64,000 bases of DNA from contig CM032233.1 in NCBI GenBank assembly GCA_019009955.1, positions 95,253,501-95,317,500 on the forward strand, written 5' to 3'. Every line of letters begins with the position of its first letter. Within the stretch, counting starts at the first letter, position 1. Both the position numbers and the translations under genes were made by a program. The notes under the pieces were generated by a model, which was not told the DNA's origin, did no database searches, and was given only the letters and a program-made list of their open reading frames with translations. The DNA is from Riptortus pedestris. Lineage: Eukaryota; Arthropoda; Insecta; Hemiptera; Alydidae. This document shows, in pieces, positions 32,775-44,168 of the stretch.

Positions 32775-33510
32775 ACTGATGCAATTAATAGACATTGATA
32801 ACTTTAAACAAAACCTTCCCGATCCAGAATTCTATGATTTATACAAAAAACTCTCATTTCACTCCTAAGCATTAGAATATACTAAAGTAAATAATCTCCA
32901 CTATATCAGAGCAATAGCCAGAACCAGGACAGAAACTCTCAACTTGAACAAGAAGCCTTGGATTAGACATGAAACCGCCAACTGGTGACTGTGTAACCTC
33001 CAGGAACCTGAAGACACCTATCACTTCCTCGCTGTTGGTACCATTCTCCGGCAGTTCCGCCTTGAATCATTTTATTATTTATTTATACAGGAGCACCCGC
33101 ATCATGGCGATTTGGCTCAAAGTTTCACAATGTAAAATGATAGAAAAATAACAAAAACTGAAACAACAAATAAAAAATTAAATACAACAAATAATCATTA
33201 AATACTTGTAATAAAGACAATTAATAAACATAAGCCATAAACAAACATAAATGAACATTAGATAAACAAACATAAATAAACATTAGACTAGTAATAAAGA
33301 CAACAATTTAAAATGGTTTTAATAAAAAAATTATGTTATTCCTATATACTAGTACATTTATAATTTTAATCATTTGACCGAATTACTCTCAGCAGGGATC
33401 AACTAATAGCCATCCTGAACGGAGGAGATTACATTAACTTGTATTAAATCTAAATTAATTAAATATCTGAAGGCTACTGCAAGATATTGCAGACAACTTT
33501 GTTTTGAGTA
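32775..33510 (+). pseudogene. LINE C-terminus, interrupted by a nested insertion
   Basis: The plus strand reads LNKKPWIRHETANW then LCNLQEPEDTYHFLAVGTIL and RQFRLESF, interrupted by 295 bp. It then resumes DRITLSRDQLIAILNGGDYI NLY. The 'C.LQ.PEDTYHFL..CP.LRQFR' knuckle followed by 'L....L..ILNG.DY..LY' is a common end of arthropod LINE polyproteins. The second cysteine of the 'CP' position reads Gly here. AT-rich sequence with AATAAA (33757-33762) follows as a probable 3' untranslated region. Confidence 0.7.
33073..33367 (-). mobile_element. 5'-truncated LINE (family B) inserted in another LINE
   Basis: An 8-bp duplication AATCATTT flanks it (33065-33072 and 33368-33375). Removing insert plus one copy restores an open frame across the host LINE, which proves the insertion. 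The minus strand ends AATCGCCATGATGCGGGTGC then CTCCTGTATAAATAAATAAT, like 5505-5660 and 60036-60212. Confidence 0.82.
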
Positions 33511-33802
33511 TAATTTATTACTTTTGTTATTCTGTCTTATTTAACAGAAAAATTACTAGTGTTACTATTGTTCTTTGTCCAAACTCAATATTATGTAGTA
33601 TCATCACAATTTTTTATTATAACCTTATTTTAAATGTTTATGTAGAAAAATGTTTTATTATGCACTTTATCATACCTCACTCGAGCTAATGGTATATTCC
33701 AAGAATTTTGTAAATTATTATGTATTCCTGAAATAATTTGAATGTAATTTTCTGAAATAAATCTGCATAAATTTACTTTACTTACTTACTTTAAGCATAT
33801 TA

Positions 33803-33960
33803 AAAAGTCCGTCACGCAGGGGCTGCGTAAAGATTTCCCAAGTGAAGTTTTAGAATAGAGAAATTTCATGAGAGCCGAACAGATACTGGAACGACCGAAC
33901 TAGCTAGCCGGAAACTCACGAGTACAACCGAAATTAACCCTTAAGGGAAATCTGCTAAAA
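33803..33960 (-). mobile_element. Miniature HINE (158 bp)
   Basis: Has the 3' hairpin end AGTCCGTCACGCAGGGGCTG and the 5' head remnant CCCTTAAGGGAAATCTGCTA but almost nothing between: ACGTG-like start, the subfamily block CATGAGAGCCGAACAGATAC, and AGTACAACC. Microsatellite and main body are absent. It shows how little the family needs between its termini, if it moved in this form. Confidence 0.75.
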
Positions 33961-34480
33961 GCTATTTTAAATTGAAATAAAATAATAAGAACTTATCGTA
34001 AACTAAACATACTACTCCTTTGAATGGTTATTCTTTAGTAGAACCTTAATGTGCCATTTATCTTTCATTGAATATGTTAATTATCATTAAATGTTTAAAG
34101 ATCTTATGTGAGGGCGTTGTGATTCTGTTATATAGTGAGGTATGTTCGCTCTTGGTCTTCTCCAGTCTTAAAGTATGTGTTTGATTGTCAACATCGTTAA
34201 CATGTTCTGTCCCAGTCGGTGGTTCAGCTATTAGTCATGAGTGTTACCATAGTTCATAGTTCAATTGCAAGGGTCACCAATAAAAAAACCTTTCTTTTGA
34301 CTTCTTTGACAATTGAACATGAATGATAAAAGCTTGTGATTATCAGTAGAAATGAGAGTGTTAATTAAAATTTACTTTTATGCGGCAAGTCTGAGCTATG
34401 CTAATGAAAAAAGGCTAGACATAATGAAAAAAACATAATTCGTTAACGGAAATGGCCGAAGCATTTAATACGACATAAAA
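33961..34480. other. Spacer, no recognised feature
   Basis: AT-rich unique sequence without repeat blocks or coding motifs. Confidence 0.3.
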
Positions 34481-34489
34481 AGTTCAATG

Positions 34490-34845
34490 GAAAATACTAA
34501 TTTCTTTTCAAAATCGGCTGGTTTCATTCCTTAAAAACATCGAAAACCTCACTGAAACTGAAAATTCAAAATATTTCCGCTATTATGAGTGGGTTTGAAA
34601 AATGTTATAAAACCAATCTCGTCTTAAAATATTATTGCTCTTCAATTCATTTTCTCTAAACTGAAATATTAAGATAGTTACTCGTACTTTCTTGCTTTCA
34701 GCCTCAGTCATGAGGCCATGAGTAGTTACTCATCGAATTTTTACATAGAAATAGAGAATATATGGTGAGATGAGATCAGTAGTGTGTTATGGACGCAAGT
34801 GGAAAATCTGCTTAGTTTACCCTTCCCCTGCGTAACGGATTAATT
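34490..34845 (+). mobile_element. HINE 3' part (short-body variant)
   Basis: Body blocks ATTTCCGCTATTATGAGTGG and CATAGAAATAGAGAATATAT lead to GTGGAAAATCTGCTTAGTTT, a damaged hairpin ACCCTTCCCCTGCG and TAACGGATT. Its end abuts the inverted 3' end of the next copy. Confidence 0.75.
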
Positions 34846-35280
34846 AAAAACCCGCCACGCAGGGGCTGCGTAAACTAAGCAGATTTCCCACGTGTGCCAC
34901 GTGTTTGCATTTATCCCAAGAAGTAAAAGTTCAATAAGAGCAATACTTGGTATTTATGTTACAAACAATGTGTATCATAATATAACAGCTTATTGTTGCT
35001 ATGAAATTAGTAGAATAGGGGGTTTACTGAAGGCCGTAAACTATAAAATTCAGGTATCTAGGTTAATAATCAATATAGTGAAAAATGCATATAACATTAT
35101 TTATAGAACATATCATTTTTAATGAAATTAGTTCTATACAATTTTTCGATCCAACGCATAATAACGGAGATATTAAAAATTTTCAAAATTCTTCCCTTCT
35201 AAACCCCCCTCCCACTGGTCGGATTTCATCCATTAAGAAACATGATCTTTTTATTTTACATTAAACGCTTATATATCGAG

Positions 35281-35505
35281 GGGGCTCAGGTTAGCCATGC
35301 GAGTTAAAGCGTTGACCTTTATCTCATATGGTAAACCTAGAGTGGCGAGTTCGATTCTCGCCTGGGCAAGGGAAATTATTTAGTGACGAAATTCATTAAA
35401 TAACGTCCTAAAATCCCACCCTGGCTAGAAAAGGGTGGTAACCTGTAGATAACCCGTCCCGATTAGCCTTAGTTGCAAAAAGTGGACGTTAATAAATAAA
35501 TAAAA
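35281..35505 (+). mobile_element. tRNA-derived SINE, full length
   Basis: A 12-bp target duplication TTATATATCGAG (35269-35280 and 35506-35517) lies inside a HINE body. Head A-box region GGTTAGCCATGCGAGTTAAA, B-box region GAGTTCGATTCTCGCC. Tail TTTAGTGACG, CCACCCTGGCTAGAAAAGG, AAAAAGTGGACGTTAATAAA. It is about 80% similar by eye to the copy at 27296. Confidence 0.88.
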
Positions 35506-35592
35506 TTATATATCGAGTTTATTAACGATGAGACAAAAATTGCGACCGCTAGAGCGGTAATAGACAAATATATAGATAGATATATCTATCTG

Positions 35593-35620
35593 AGTGTGTG
35601 TGTGTGTGTGTGTGGTTGTG

Positions 35621-35653
<33 letters not shown>

Positions 35654-35669
35654 ATATATATATATATAT
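35593..35669. repeat. (TG)n / (TA)n compound microsatellite
   Basis: TG repeats, GGTTGTGGG interruption, then TA/TCTA repeats, at the HINE microsatellite position. Confidence 0.9.
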
Positions 35670-35799
35670 TCAATTTTGAACGGACCCCATTTTCGTTATC
35701 TACTTGGTAGGATTGATGGACATTTGAAGAAATATTTCGAAAATCGCGTCACGAGTACAACCTCAATATCTGATTTCCCTTTCGAGAATTTTGCTAAAA

Positions 35800-36230
35800 G
35801 GGTGGCTAATTAATTCTGTAGATATCTAGTTCTCTTAGTTTAGAACTTGTATTGAGCTTGAGTGCTGACCTGTTAATTGTTAATAATAAATTTATGTCCA
35901 TTTACTAATGTAAAATAAAATTTATTATCTGGGTTATTATTTCCATAATTATTGATTACAATCATTTAATGAAGTGGACCTATATCCATTCCTTATACAT
36001 TCCACATAATATTGCAGGTTTGATTGAGTAGAGTCGTTATGTCCTTTGCCGTCAGGGTGTAGGCTAATACTTTGATCAGCCCAGGGACCGCCAATCTCTC
36101 TAAGCCTTTCATGTACACCGCTACTGTTTACCACCCCACTCATATATAGCTCACACTTAATCACCATTTAAACCAGTAGCCAGCTCACCAAGTAAATTCT
36201 TAGGAGATATCCATTATGGGAAATCAGCGC
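35800..36230. other. Low-repeat spacer
   Basis: Mixed composition without repeat blocks, except a possible HINE head remnant ATTATGGGAAATCAGC at 36213-36228. A 72-codon minus frame (35949-36167) has no recognised motif. Confidence 0.3.
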
Positions 36231-36233
36231 GCG

Positions 36234-36399
<166 letters not shown>

Positions 36400-36645
36400 T
36401 ATTCGATATAGATTAGATTAGATACATTTCCATGTGAAACTATAGATTAAGATTGTTAAAAACAGAAGTAGAACCAAGGGGGGGGGCGTATTTAAAATAC
36501 CCCCGATCGACAAATATACGGCCACACACCCTGCTTCAAGGGTAGGGAAGGTACTAAAAATGCCACTAAAATATGTGTCATTTCTTGATTTTCTAGGAGT
36601 CAGAATTTGTCTTCTGGAAAATCGGAGCAGATCGTCTGTCGAAAA

Positions 36646-37130
36646 TTTTATAGAAATCAGCTATTGAGGTTGTAACCATACCGCGAATTTCGGAAATATT
36701 TCTTCAAATGGTCATTGATCTTAACTAGGAGATCATGAAGAAATATATATTTGACTGTTATCGCTCTAGTGGGCGCAATTTTTGTTTGATCGTTACCAAA
36801 CTCGATATTTATTCCCAATGTAAAAAGGAAGGGTGAAGTTCTTCAATGGCAAAAATCAGGCAGTGGGGGGGGTTTGGTAGAGGGAGAAATTTCGAAAATA
36901 TCTCCGTTACTATATATTGAATATACTATATTGAATTTTATTTTAGAACCAATCTTATTGCAAATTAAATGTTCTATAAATATCATTATATACACTCATT
37001 CTTTATCTTAAATACTAACCGAGATATTTGCATTTTGTTTTGTTTTCAGCATTCAGCAAATCCCCACTCCTACCATGTCACATAAAAAATGCTCTATTAC
37101 ATAATTAACCAGTTTATTCGAAGTATATTG
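36646..37130 (+). mobile_element. HINE, 5' two-thirds
   Basis: GAAATCAGCTATTGAGGTTG, head block, ATATATATTTG in place of a long microsatellite, then GATCGTTACCAAACTCGATA and the body to AAATCCCCACTCCTACCATG. No 3' end. 37130-37440 shows nothing recognised. Confidence 0.7.
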
Positions 37131-37439
37131 TAATACTTTTGTTGACCCTTGCTAATTGTTCCAGCCTCATAACAGATTCTTTCACAATCCTGGAACTCAT
37201 TGCTGGTCTCGCCAGTGCCCTACAGACTGCTTGACTGTCAGCCCAATGTATATTACATTTGCACCAAGATTGATCATATTTAAATTTTCACCACTCTTTA
37301 GCGATTAACAGATATAATCATTGTTTTCTTTAAAAACAAGTGGTTGAATATCGATTGTAATATTGATATGGAAAAAAACACGTATTCTAGAACATAAAAC
37401 CTAACATAATGATGCCACACCGAACATATTTAAACATTT

Positions 37440-37932
37440 ATAACATAGTGGAAGTACAATGAAAACAAAATTTGATACTAAAGCTTGGAATAAAGCATTT
37501 TATGGTATATCAGATTATTGTTGATGAACAGAACTGGATTCACGGAAAATATAACACTAAAAAATTCAAATATCTCCGTTAATATTCGAGATACGGAAAA
37601 AAGGAATAGAGCGTCATTTATAGGAAATGAAAGTTTCAACAATATGTCTGATGCACAATTTTGGATTGCCATCATAATAAACAATAAATTTCGAATTTTG
37701 GAACATCCCCCTAAACCACCCTCTTTCTCGTCCGATTTTAGCCATTAAAGTACTTGATCTTTACTCTACATAGAACATTTAAAACGATAACAGGCAAATA
37801 CATATAGTTTTGAATATTGAACGGACCTCAGTATCTTCTTGCTGGGATCGATGGAAAATTGAAGAAATCTGTGGAAAACGATGTCATGAGTACTACCTCA
37901 CCACCTCATTTCCCTGAAGGAAAATCTGTTAT
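37440..37932 (-). mobile_element. HINE, 3' terminus missing
   Basis: Body (ATATCTCCGTTAATATTCGA, AACAGGCAAATACATA), head block with GGGATCGATGG and AACGATGTCATGAGTACTAC, then CATTTCCCTGAAGGAAAATC TG. Confidence 0.65.
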
Positions 37933-38674
37933 AAAATGTTCCAAAGCCGTTCTCAAAAGGAATTTCAGACAGAGTTCTTTTACGTAGATGTATTGTTCTA
38001 ACAATCTTGCTCCAGCAGTTTTACAAATGATGATCCAGTTAGTGATTGAATGGACGATAGAACTACAGTAACTAAGAAGAAGGAAGATAGAATGAAATAC
38101 TAATAAAGTAAGGGCCTGAGCCTAATGAAAACCCAAATGTACATAAGAACTAAGAAGTACTTTGTTAACAATGTCTCCTTAATTCTCTCCATTTCATCAA
38201 GAAAAAGAAAACCTTTTTTTTTTTTTTTTATTTATTCCACTTGTTAATTATTTCCTATACTGAGGGGACAAGGGAAGAGAAATGTTAATTGCTTTTTTTG
38301 TTCCTTTAAAGATCCATCTTCATTTTTTACCTTTTTCCCTTCCCTTATCTCTGTGCTGCTTTGCTTTAATCGACTCCTCTCTATAGGAACTCCCGACCTC
38401 TCTCCAGCTCCTACCCCTCTTTATTTCTTTCTTTAACACACAAGCATTTTTTTTTTGCATCATATAAATATATATATTAGAAAAACACATAGTTTTCAAC
38501 AGAAAAACTCATTAAAACACCACTACTAAGAATCAAAATCTGATGTAGGCCCCACAAGACTACTTCCTTGTACTCCTGTTAAATTAAATTCAAAAATTAT
38601 TTTATTACACTGCCTTTAAAATTGATTCATTTGATGTTCATGTAAAATATCTCCGACTAATTCATCTGATCAAA
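37933..38674. other. Low-repeat spacer with poly-T tracts
   Basis: T runs at 38214-38230 and 38446-38457, pyrimidine-rich segment 38330-38420. No recognised element or gene. Confidence 0.3.
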
Positions 38675-39383
38675 AAAAAAACCTTCATCACGCAGGGGCT
38701 GCACAAACTAAGCAGATTTCCCACCAACTAGCATGACACACTGACGATCTCATCTTATAATATATTCTATATTTCCAAATAAAAATCCGACGAGGAGCAG
38801 TGAACGGTCAATAAAATCTCAATTCATTGCGTCAACAAACAACTTATTTGTAGGTATCTCATGTAGTAAAGATCTGTTGAAAATAATATTGGATGATTAA
38901 ACTCTGAATAAGACGTTTCATGGTACACTCGCTTATTCTTCTGCGATGACTAAAAGCGGGGGTTTACTAAAGGCAAAAAATTAAAAAAGTTCGTCACGCA
39001 GGGGCTGCGTAAACTAAGCAGATTTCCCACGTGAAGTTTTACAATAGAGAAATCTGCCCAATAACAAGTGTAGTAAGTAGTAAGGGATCACTAAACTTAT
39101 ACACGAGGGACGAATAGTTACGAAAACGGCCGCCAGAGCTCTCTTCGGAAAGTGCCAAACAGCTCACTCCTGCCGACCAATGCAGAATACAAATGCAAAT
39201 ATCTCGGTTAATATTCAAGATACAGAATAAATGTATAGAACAATATTTATAGTATATTTAATTTGCAATAAGATTGATTCTATACAATTTTTCGATCCGA
39301 CGCATAATAACGGAGATATTTTGGATTTTCCGAAAATCCCCCTCTAAACCCCCCCTCCCCCTGGTCCGATTCAAGCCATTAAC

Positions 39384-39451
<68 letters not shown>

Positions 39452-39800
39452 TTGAACGGACCTCATTTTCGTCTTCTCCTGGGTAGGATCGATGGACATT
39501 TGAAGAAATTTTTCGAAACTCGTGTCATGAGTACAACCTCAATAGCTGATTTTCCTTAAGGGAAATCTGCTAAAATGCAAAAATGTTATGGAACATTGAA
39601 TTTACAACAAGTTTGGTTAAATAAGAATTTTTGATTCGACTCATAGTAAGGAAGATATTTTGAATTTTCTATTTTTTCCCTTTCTAACTCCTCCACCCTC
39701 AGGTTTCAGCCGTTAACGAACTTGATCTATAGTTTTTCATAAAACACATACATATCGACTATGAAAATGATAAAAAAAAAAATTCAGCACTTAGAGCTTC
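38675..39800 (-). mobile_element. HINE (short-body variant) containing a nested HINE
   Basis: 3' end ACCTTCATCACGCAGGGGCT, AAGCAGATTTCCCACCAAC, variant body with AAATCCGACGAGGAGCAGTG. At an A-run after GGCAAAAAATTAAA it is interrupted by a complete HINE (38986-39574), and resumes TGCAAAAATGTTATGGAAC to near 39800. Other copies show the uninterrupted junction ACTAAAAAATGCAAAT. Confidence 0.8.
38986..39574 (-). mobile_element. HINE nested inside a HINE
   Basis: Complete from GTTCGTCACGCAGGGGCTGC to GATTTTCCTTAAGGGAAATC TGCTAAAA, with (TA)n at 39385-39447 and the subfamily block AATAGTTACGAAAACGGCCG. The host site was a run of A, and no duplication longer than the A-run itself is visible, as expected for Helentron integration between T residues. 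Confidence 0.85.
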
Positions 39801-39834
39801 AACATAACAAGAGATGTATTTGTTCCTTTTATAA

Positions 39835-40605
39835 ATAATTAAAACGTAATTAGTTTAAAATAAATAAATTTACTCTTCAAATTTATGGCAAGGGACTTTT
39901 ATGGCAAGGGTCTCCAATAAAAAACATTTTATTCGGTGAAATCTTTATTAAATCTGCCCTGCATTTCTTTCTTTATCAATTGATATTCAGTCGAGAGCTG
40001 AAGAGGTGGCAAATAAGCCACGAAACAAGTAGGGCAGATTCAATAAAATTTTCACTGAAAAAAATGTTTTTTTATAGGAGACCCTTGCCATAAAATTTGA
40101 AGATTACAGAAATAATATTGGATCCAGAATAAGAAGAATAAATTAATTCTAAGAACGGTTTTTGTTATGTTGATGAGTTTGAAGTGAAAATTTTTCGGAT
40201 TCATTCAAAATACTTTTGGGAATTTTTCCCCATATATATATTAAATTTCAGAATACATTCCTTTTCCCGTAGACCCTTTTAAAAGATAATTTTCATGGCT
40301 ACAACTTTTATGTCGCAAGCATTTTTCAATAAAATATGTCGTTTCCGAAATATAGATTAGTGCATTTTAAGGCTAAAAGATGCGTCAAATAGGAAAAAAA
40401 ATCACTGATTTAAACTCGTTTTAGAATTTGATTTTCTATGAGAATCCGTCATAAAAAAGTATGGCATTCCATTGAAATGCCTAAGTTGTAGTCGCTGGAG
40501 AAGTACTGAGAAGGTTACACGGTTGAATATGGACTAAAAAGATTCTTCAGGGGCCACAATTATTGCACACCAAGCCTCAGCCTTTTATTAATACAGTTAG
40601 CGATT
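39835..40605 (+). repeat. Unclassified interspersed repeat X, copy 1, interrupted
   Basis: Shares a long colinear stretch with 45395-45935: GTAATTAGTTTAAAATAAAT, TTTTTGTTATGTTG, CTTTTCCCGTAGACC, AGCATTTTTCAATAAAATAT, AAGTACTGAGAAGGTTAC, GATTCTTCAGGGGCCACA. No reading frame. A 264-bp foldback (39873-40136) interrupts this copy but not the other. Confidence 0.7.
39873..40136. mobile_element. Foldback Penelope-like insertion with hammerhead-like loop
   Basis: Two inverted arms of about 75 bp (39875-39962 and 40029-40102; CTTCAAATTTATGGCAAGGG outermost) surround a 66-bp centre. The left arm holds an extra ATGGCAAGGG repeat. The centre has CTGAAGA (39998-40004), one free base, stem GTGGC, loop AAATAA, stem GCCAC, then GAAA (40022-40025). 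Comparison with repeat X copy 2 shows an empty site and a roughly 10-bp duplication AATAAATT(T/A)A (39863-39872 and 40137-40146). Inverted arms around a hammerhead-like core fit a Penelope-like terminal repeat pair without its coding part. Confidence 0.6.
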
Positions 40606-40611
40606 TATATA

Positions 40612-40811
40612 TATACACATGTATTGATGTTCTATACATTTTCTATTATCTCAAATATTTATTAGCACTTTCTTGTTTTCAGTATTCAGTCAACCCACTA
40701 CTATTCATCGAGTTTTGACTCAGAAATAGAGAGTATATGATGAGATGACATCATCATACGAGCTCTTGGAAAATCTTATATTTTACGCAGCCCCTGCGTG
40801 ACGGACTTCTT
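40612..40811 (+). mobile_element. HINE 3' end fragment
   Basis: GTTTTCAGTATTCAGTCAAC, CAGAAATAGAGAGTATATGA, GGAAAATCTTATATTTTACG, hairpin CGCAGCCCCTGCG, GACGGACTTC. Short-body variant. Confidence 0.75.
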
Positions 40812-41090
40812 ATAGGTTTCTTAATGTGGGGAAGATAAAAAATAGACTGTAGACACTTTTCTTCCACGTTTGCAGCCTAATCTTGAGTACTGGTGTGCAT
40901 TAAATAATCAGAAATATTTCAAGTATAATAGCATGAGAAAAAAAAACATTACTGAAGGATGCATTTATAAACATTATATTTATTTATTATTGTTACTGCT
41001 ATTTTAAAGATGTTACCTCGAAAATTCACTCTTATCATAAAATTGTGTGATAAGAAAGTAGTGGTTAGACCAGTAAAGTCAAGAAAAAAA
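40812..41090. other. AT-rich spacer
   Basis: No feature recognised. Confidence 0.3.
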
Positions 41091-41850
41091 CGATTTTTTT
41101 TTCTTGACAAATAAGAAGGTGAGAATAAAAAAAGGTGGTTGGGCCTGAGGGGACCAATAAAGGGGCAAAATAAATAAAAGGGCCCAGTTAATGAAGACAG
41201 GTAAGGAAGAGCCAGGGGCCAGGGGAGATGACAAATTGTATCCGATTGAAGGAAGAAGAAGAGTTTTTAATTATGCTGTCAAATGAAGGTATTTAATTAG
41301 CCAATAAAGGGCATTGAAGGCGAGTGCAAATAGACTGAACAATATTAGAAGAATCTCCAGGGAGTTTTAGGAGCTTTAAGTCCTGAGGGCAAAGCCCTCC
41401 TCAGCCAGGATTAATATTAAACGAGTCAATAAACAATGCTCCTTTAATTCCAATAAGACACCTTCAAACAGCTCCAATTGAACACGAGTGAAGATTAAAT
41501 AGGTCTGAATCGAGGCGAAATTAAATCAACCCTCTTCAACCTGTCCCCGCTTTCCCTTTTTTGTCTCTCGTTGCCCGCAGTTTCCACTTCACTTTTCCCG
41601 ACAGGAAAATTCACCTCTAAACGCTCCCTTGTCAAAGCCCCCCACTCGTTTAGTTCCAATTTACCAATCATGTCCCCGTTTTTATTAAACAGGCAAAATG
41701 CAATATAAATCCATTATTAGTAAGGAAAGTAGGGGGTGTATTAAAAAGAAAGGTGTCGCGATTTCAGGGGTTTTCTTCACCCAAAAGAGGAAAAAGCCTT
41801 CTTAAGCTTGATTCTAAGATAGTTTGATTCTCCATTTCCTCAGTGCTAAA
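41091..41850. other. Low-repeat island with homeodomain-type words
   Basis: No repeat blocks for 750 bp. Contains two CCAATAAAGGG words (41156 and 41301), TTTAATTA at 41257 and 41291, GCTGTCAAATG (41276), CGAGTCAATAAACAATGC, and CCTTTAATTCCAATAAG. Clusters of TTAATTA, CCAATAAA and CTGTCA resemble Hox/TALE-type binding words. A developmental enhancer is an inference only. No reading frame. Confidence 0.3.
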
Positions 41851-41899
41851 GTCATAAAAGAGGTATTCCTTACATTCAAATAACTGTGCTTTCAGCACT

Positions 41900-42657
41900 T
41901 AATATTTGTCTGTTGCCGCTCTAGGGGTCGCAATTTTTGTTTGATCGTTACCAAACTCGACGTTTAAACCTTTTATGTAAAAAGACTGATCAAGTTGGTT
42001 AATGGCTGAAATCGGACGAGTGGGAGGGGGGTGTCGAGGGGGGATTTTCGAAAATTTAAAATATCTCCTTTAATATACGTCGGATCAAAAATTTGTATAG
42101 AACCAATCTTATTGCATATGCTTGAATATGAACCGAGATATTTGCATTTTTCAGTTTTCAGCCTTCAGCAAACCCCACTTCTACTCATGTTACATAAGCA
42201 ACACTCTGTTATGTAATAAACCACAATATTCGAAGATTAAATACCATAAATTGTTTTCAAGAGGCCTTTATTATACGAGATAAATGCAAATATGTTGTCG
42301 TGACCATCTCCCCCCCATTTCTTTAGTTCTTAGACTACAAAAAAATATGATTGATTGAGATAAAAATTATTCTGATCCATTATAATTTACAGTACTATAG
42401 TAAATAGTTATCAATATAATTAATATGTTCCATTCTGATATATTTCCGTAATTGTTTTTCTTTCTTGTGAGGAGTTGGCACACCTGTTTGTTTGCATTTC
42501 AGGTGCTTCCAGTCTGGAGGTTTCTTATTATCGTTTGTATTTATTCACTTGATGTTGACTGTGCCATTGTGTTGCCAGTATGTAGATTTATCTGTTGTAA
42601 ACCTTCCTGTGGGAAATCTGCTTTGTTTACGCTGCCCCTGCGTGACGGCTTTTTTTT
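41900..42657 (+). mobile_element. HINE, head missing
   Basis: Starts TATTTGTCTGTTGCCGCTCT, long body with a C-run at 42308-42315, then GGGAAATCTGCTTTGTTTAC, hairpin CGCTGCCCCTGCG, TGACGGCTTTT. Plus-strand frames at 42031-42728 are noise within it. A 95-bp HINE variant fragment follows (42658-42752: CATAGAAATGGAGAATATGT). Confidence 0.8.
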
Positions 42658-42752
42658 GTTTTCAGCCTTCAATTACCCTTTCACGCATCCGTTATTTACA
42701 TAGAAATGGAGAATATGTGGTGAGATGAGATCACAAGTGTGTTCCATCAGGA

Positions 42753-43031
42753 CTTCAGCTATTTAGGTTGCACTCGTGCCACGATTTTTGAAAGTTTTGC
42801 TGACGAAAATGAAGGCCGTTCAAAATTATATATATATTTGTATGATACCGCCCTAGCGGTCGCAATTTTCGTTTAATCGTTCCCAAACTCGAAATTTAAA
42901 CGTTTTATGTCAAAAGAAAAAAAGGTCGTGTACAGATGAAATCGGAGTTGGGGGATAGGGTTAGGGGGGAGGAATTTCGCAAATTGGAAATATCTTCATT
43001 ATTATACGTCGGATCCAAAAAGTGCATAGCC

Positions 43032-43068
<37 letters not shown>

Positions 43069-44168
43069 ATATATATATATATATAGATATATAAAACTAG
43101 CTCAGATACCCGGCTTCGCCCGGGAATTGATTTGAGGCTGAATGGTGATGGTATTTTTTTGGCAAGGCTTTACTTTGCACAATATTTTGACATTTACCCG
43201 TCCCAGTGTTTAGGATTGATACCCGTCTTTGCCGTGGATTAACTAATAATAGAATTATTTGTTCGATAAGGCTTCACAGTCTTCGATATTTTTATATTTC
43301 CCGTCTCTTATACATGTAAATATGATGAATTTTTATTTCAGGCCTCCCTTATAACCCCCCTCCCGTTCGAACCTAAAAATTTTAATATAACTTAAAATCA
43401 TGGAAGAATTAATGCTAATTGACATACCGAGTTTTGTTAAGTTCGGTTCAGCCGTTAGTGCCCGCTAAAGTTTTAACGTATAACTCATTTATACTTAGGT
43501 ATACGACAAAAGTGTATATAACAAAAGTTACTCCAAATAACAAAATAAACAACTTTTGTTATGTTTATATTTGAGGAAAAACCAATAGGAAACGAAATAT
43601 CGCTATTTTTAATTTCAGGCTTCCCTTATAACCCCCACTCCTGCCCGTCCATAGAAATGTTGGTATGGCTTATTATAATGAAGACCTCACTGCTAATACA
43701 CGTACCGAGTTTTATTTAGTTCGGTTGATTCTTTTGTGCCAAATAAAATAGTTGACGTCCGCTATAATTTTTAGCGTATAACTCATGTATATTTAGGTAT
43801 ACGACGAAAGTGTACATAACAAAAGTTACTCTAAATAATAAAATAAATAACTTTTGTTATGTGCATATTTGCCGAAAAACCAATAGGAAATGAAATATCG
43901 CTATTTTTAATTTCAGGGCTCCCTTATAACCTCCACTCCTGTTCTTCTCAGAGAATATTAGTATAACCTAAAGTCTAAGTTGGGTTAGTAGTAATATACA
44001 TACCAAGTTTCATAAAATTCGGTTCAGCCGTTTATGCGAGAAAAGGTAACAAACAAACAAACAAACATACACGAAAGAAACAAAATGCAGATATGGTGTC
44101 TATGACATGTGAAACGAAAAGTTATCGTGAAATTTCGCGAAAAAAATCAATGTACAGACAGAGGTTAC

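Larger units (their letters stand above)
34846..35799 (-). mobile_element. HINE, full length, interrupted by SINE
   Basis: 3' end AACCCGCCACGCAGGGGCTG, AAGCAGATTTCCCACGTG. The body is split at TTATATATCGAG by the SINE 35281-35505. Microsatellite TG/TA 35593-35669. The head ends GATTTCCCTTTCGAGAATTT TGCTAAAA. Together with the preceding copy it makes a tail-to-tail inverted pair. Confidence 0.82.
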
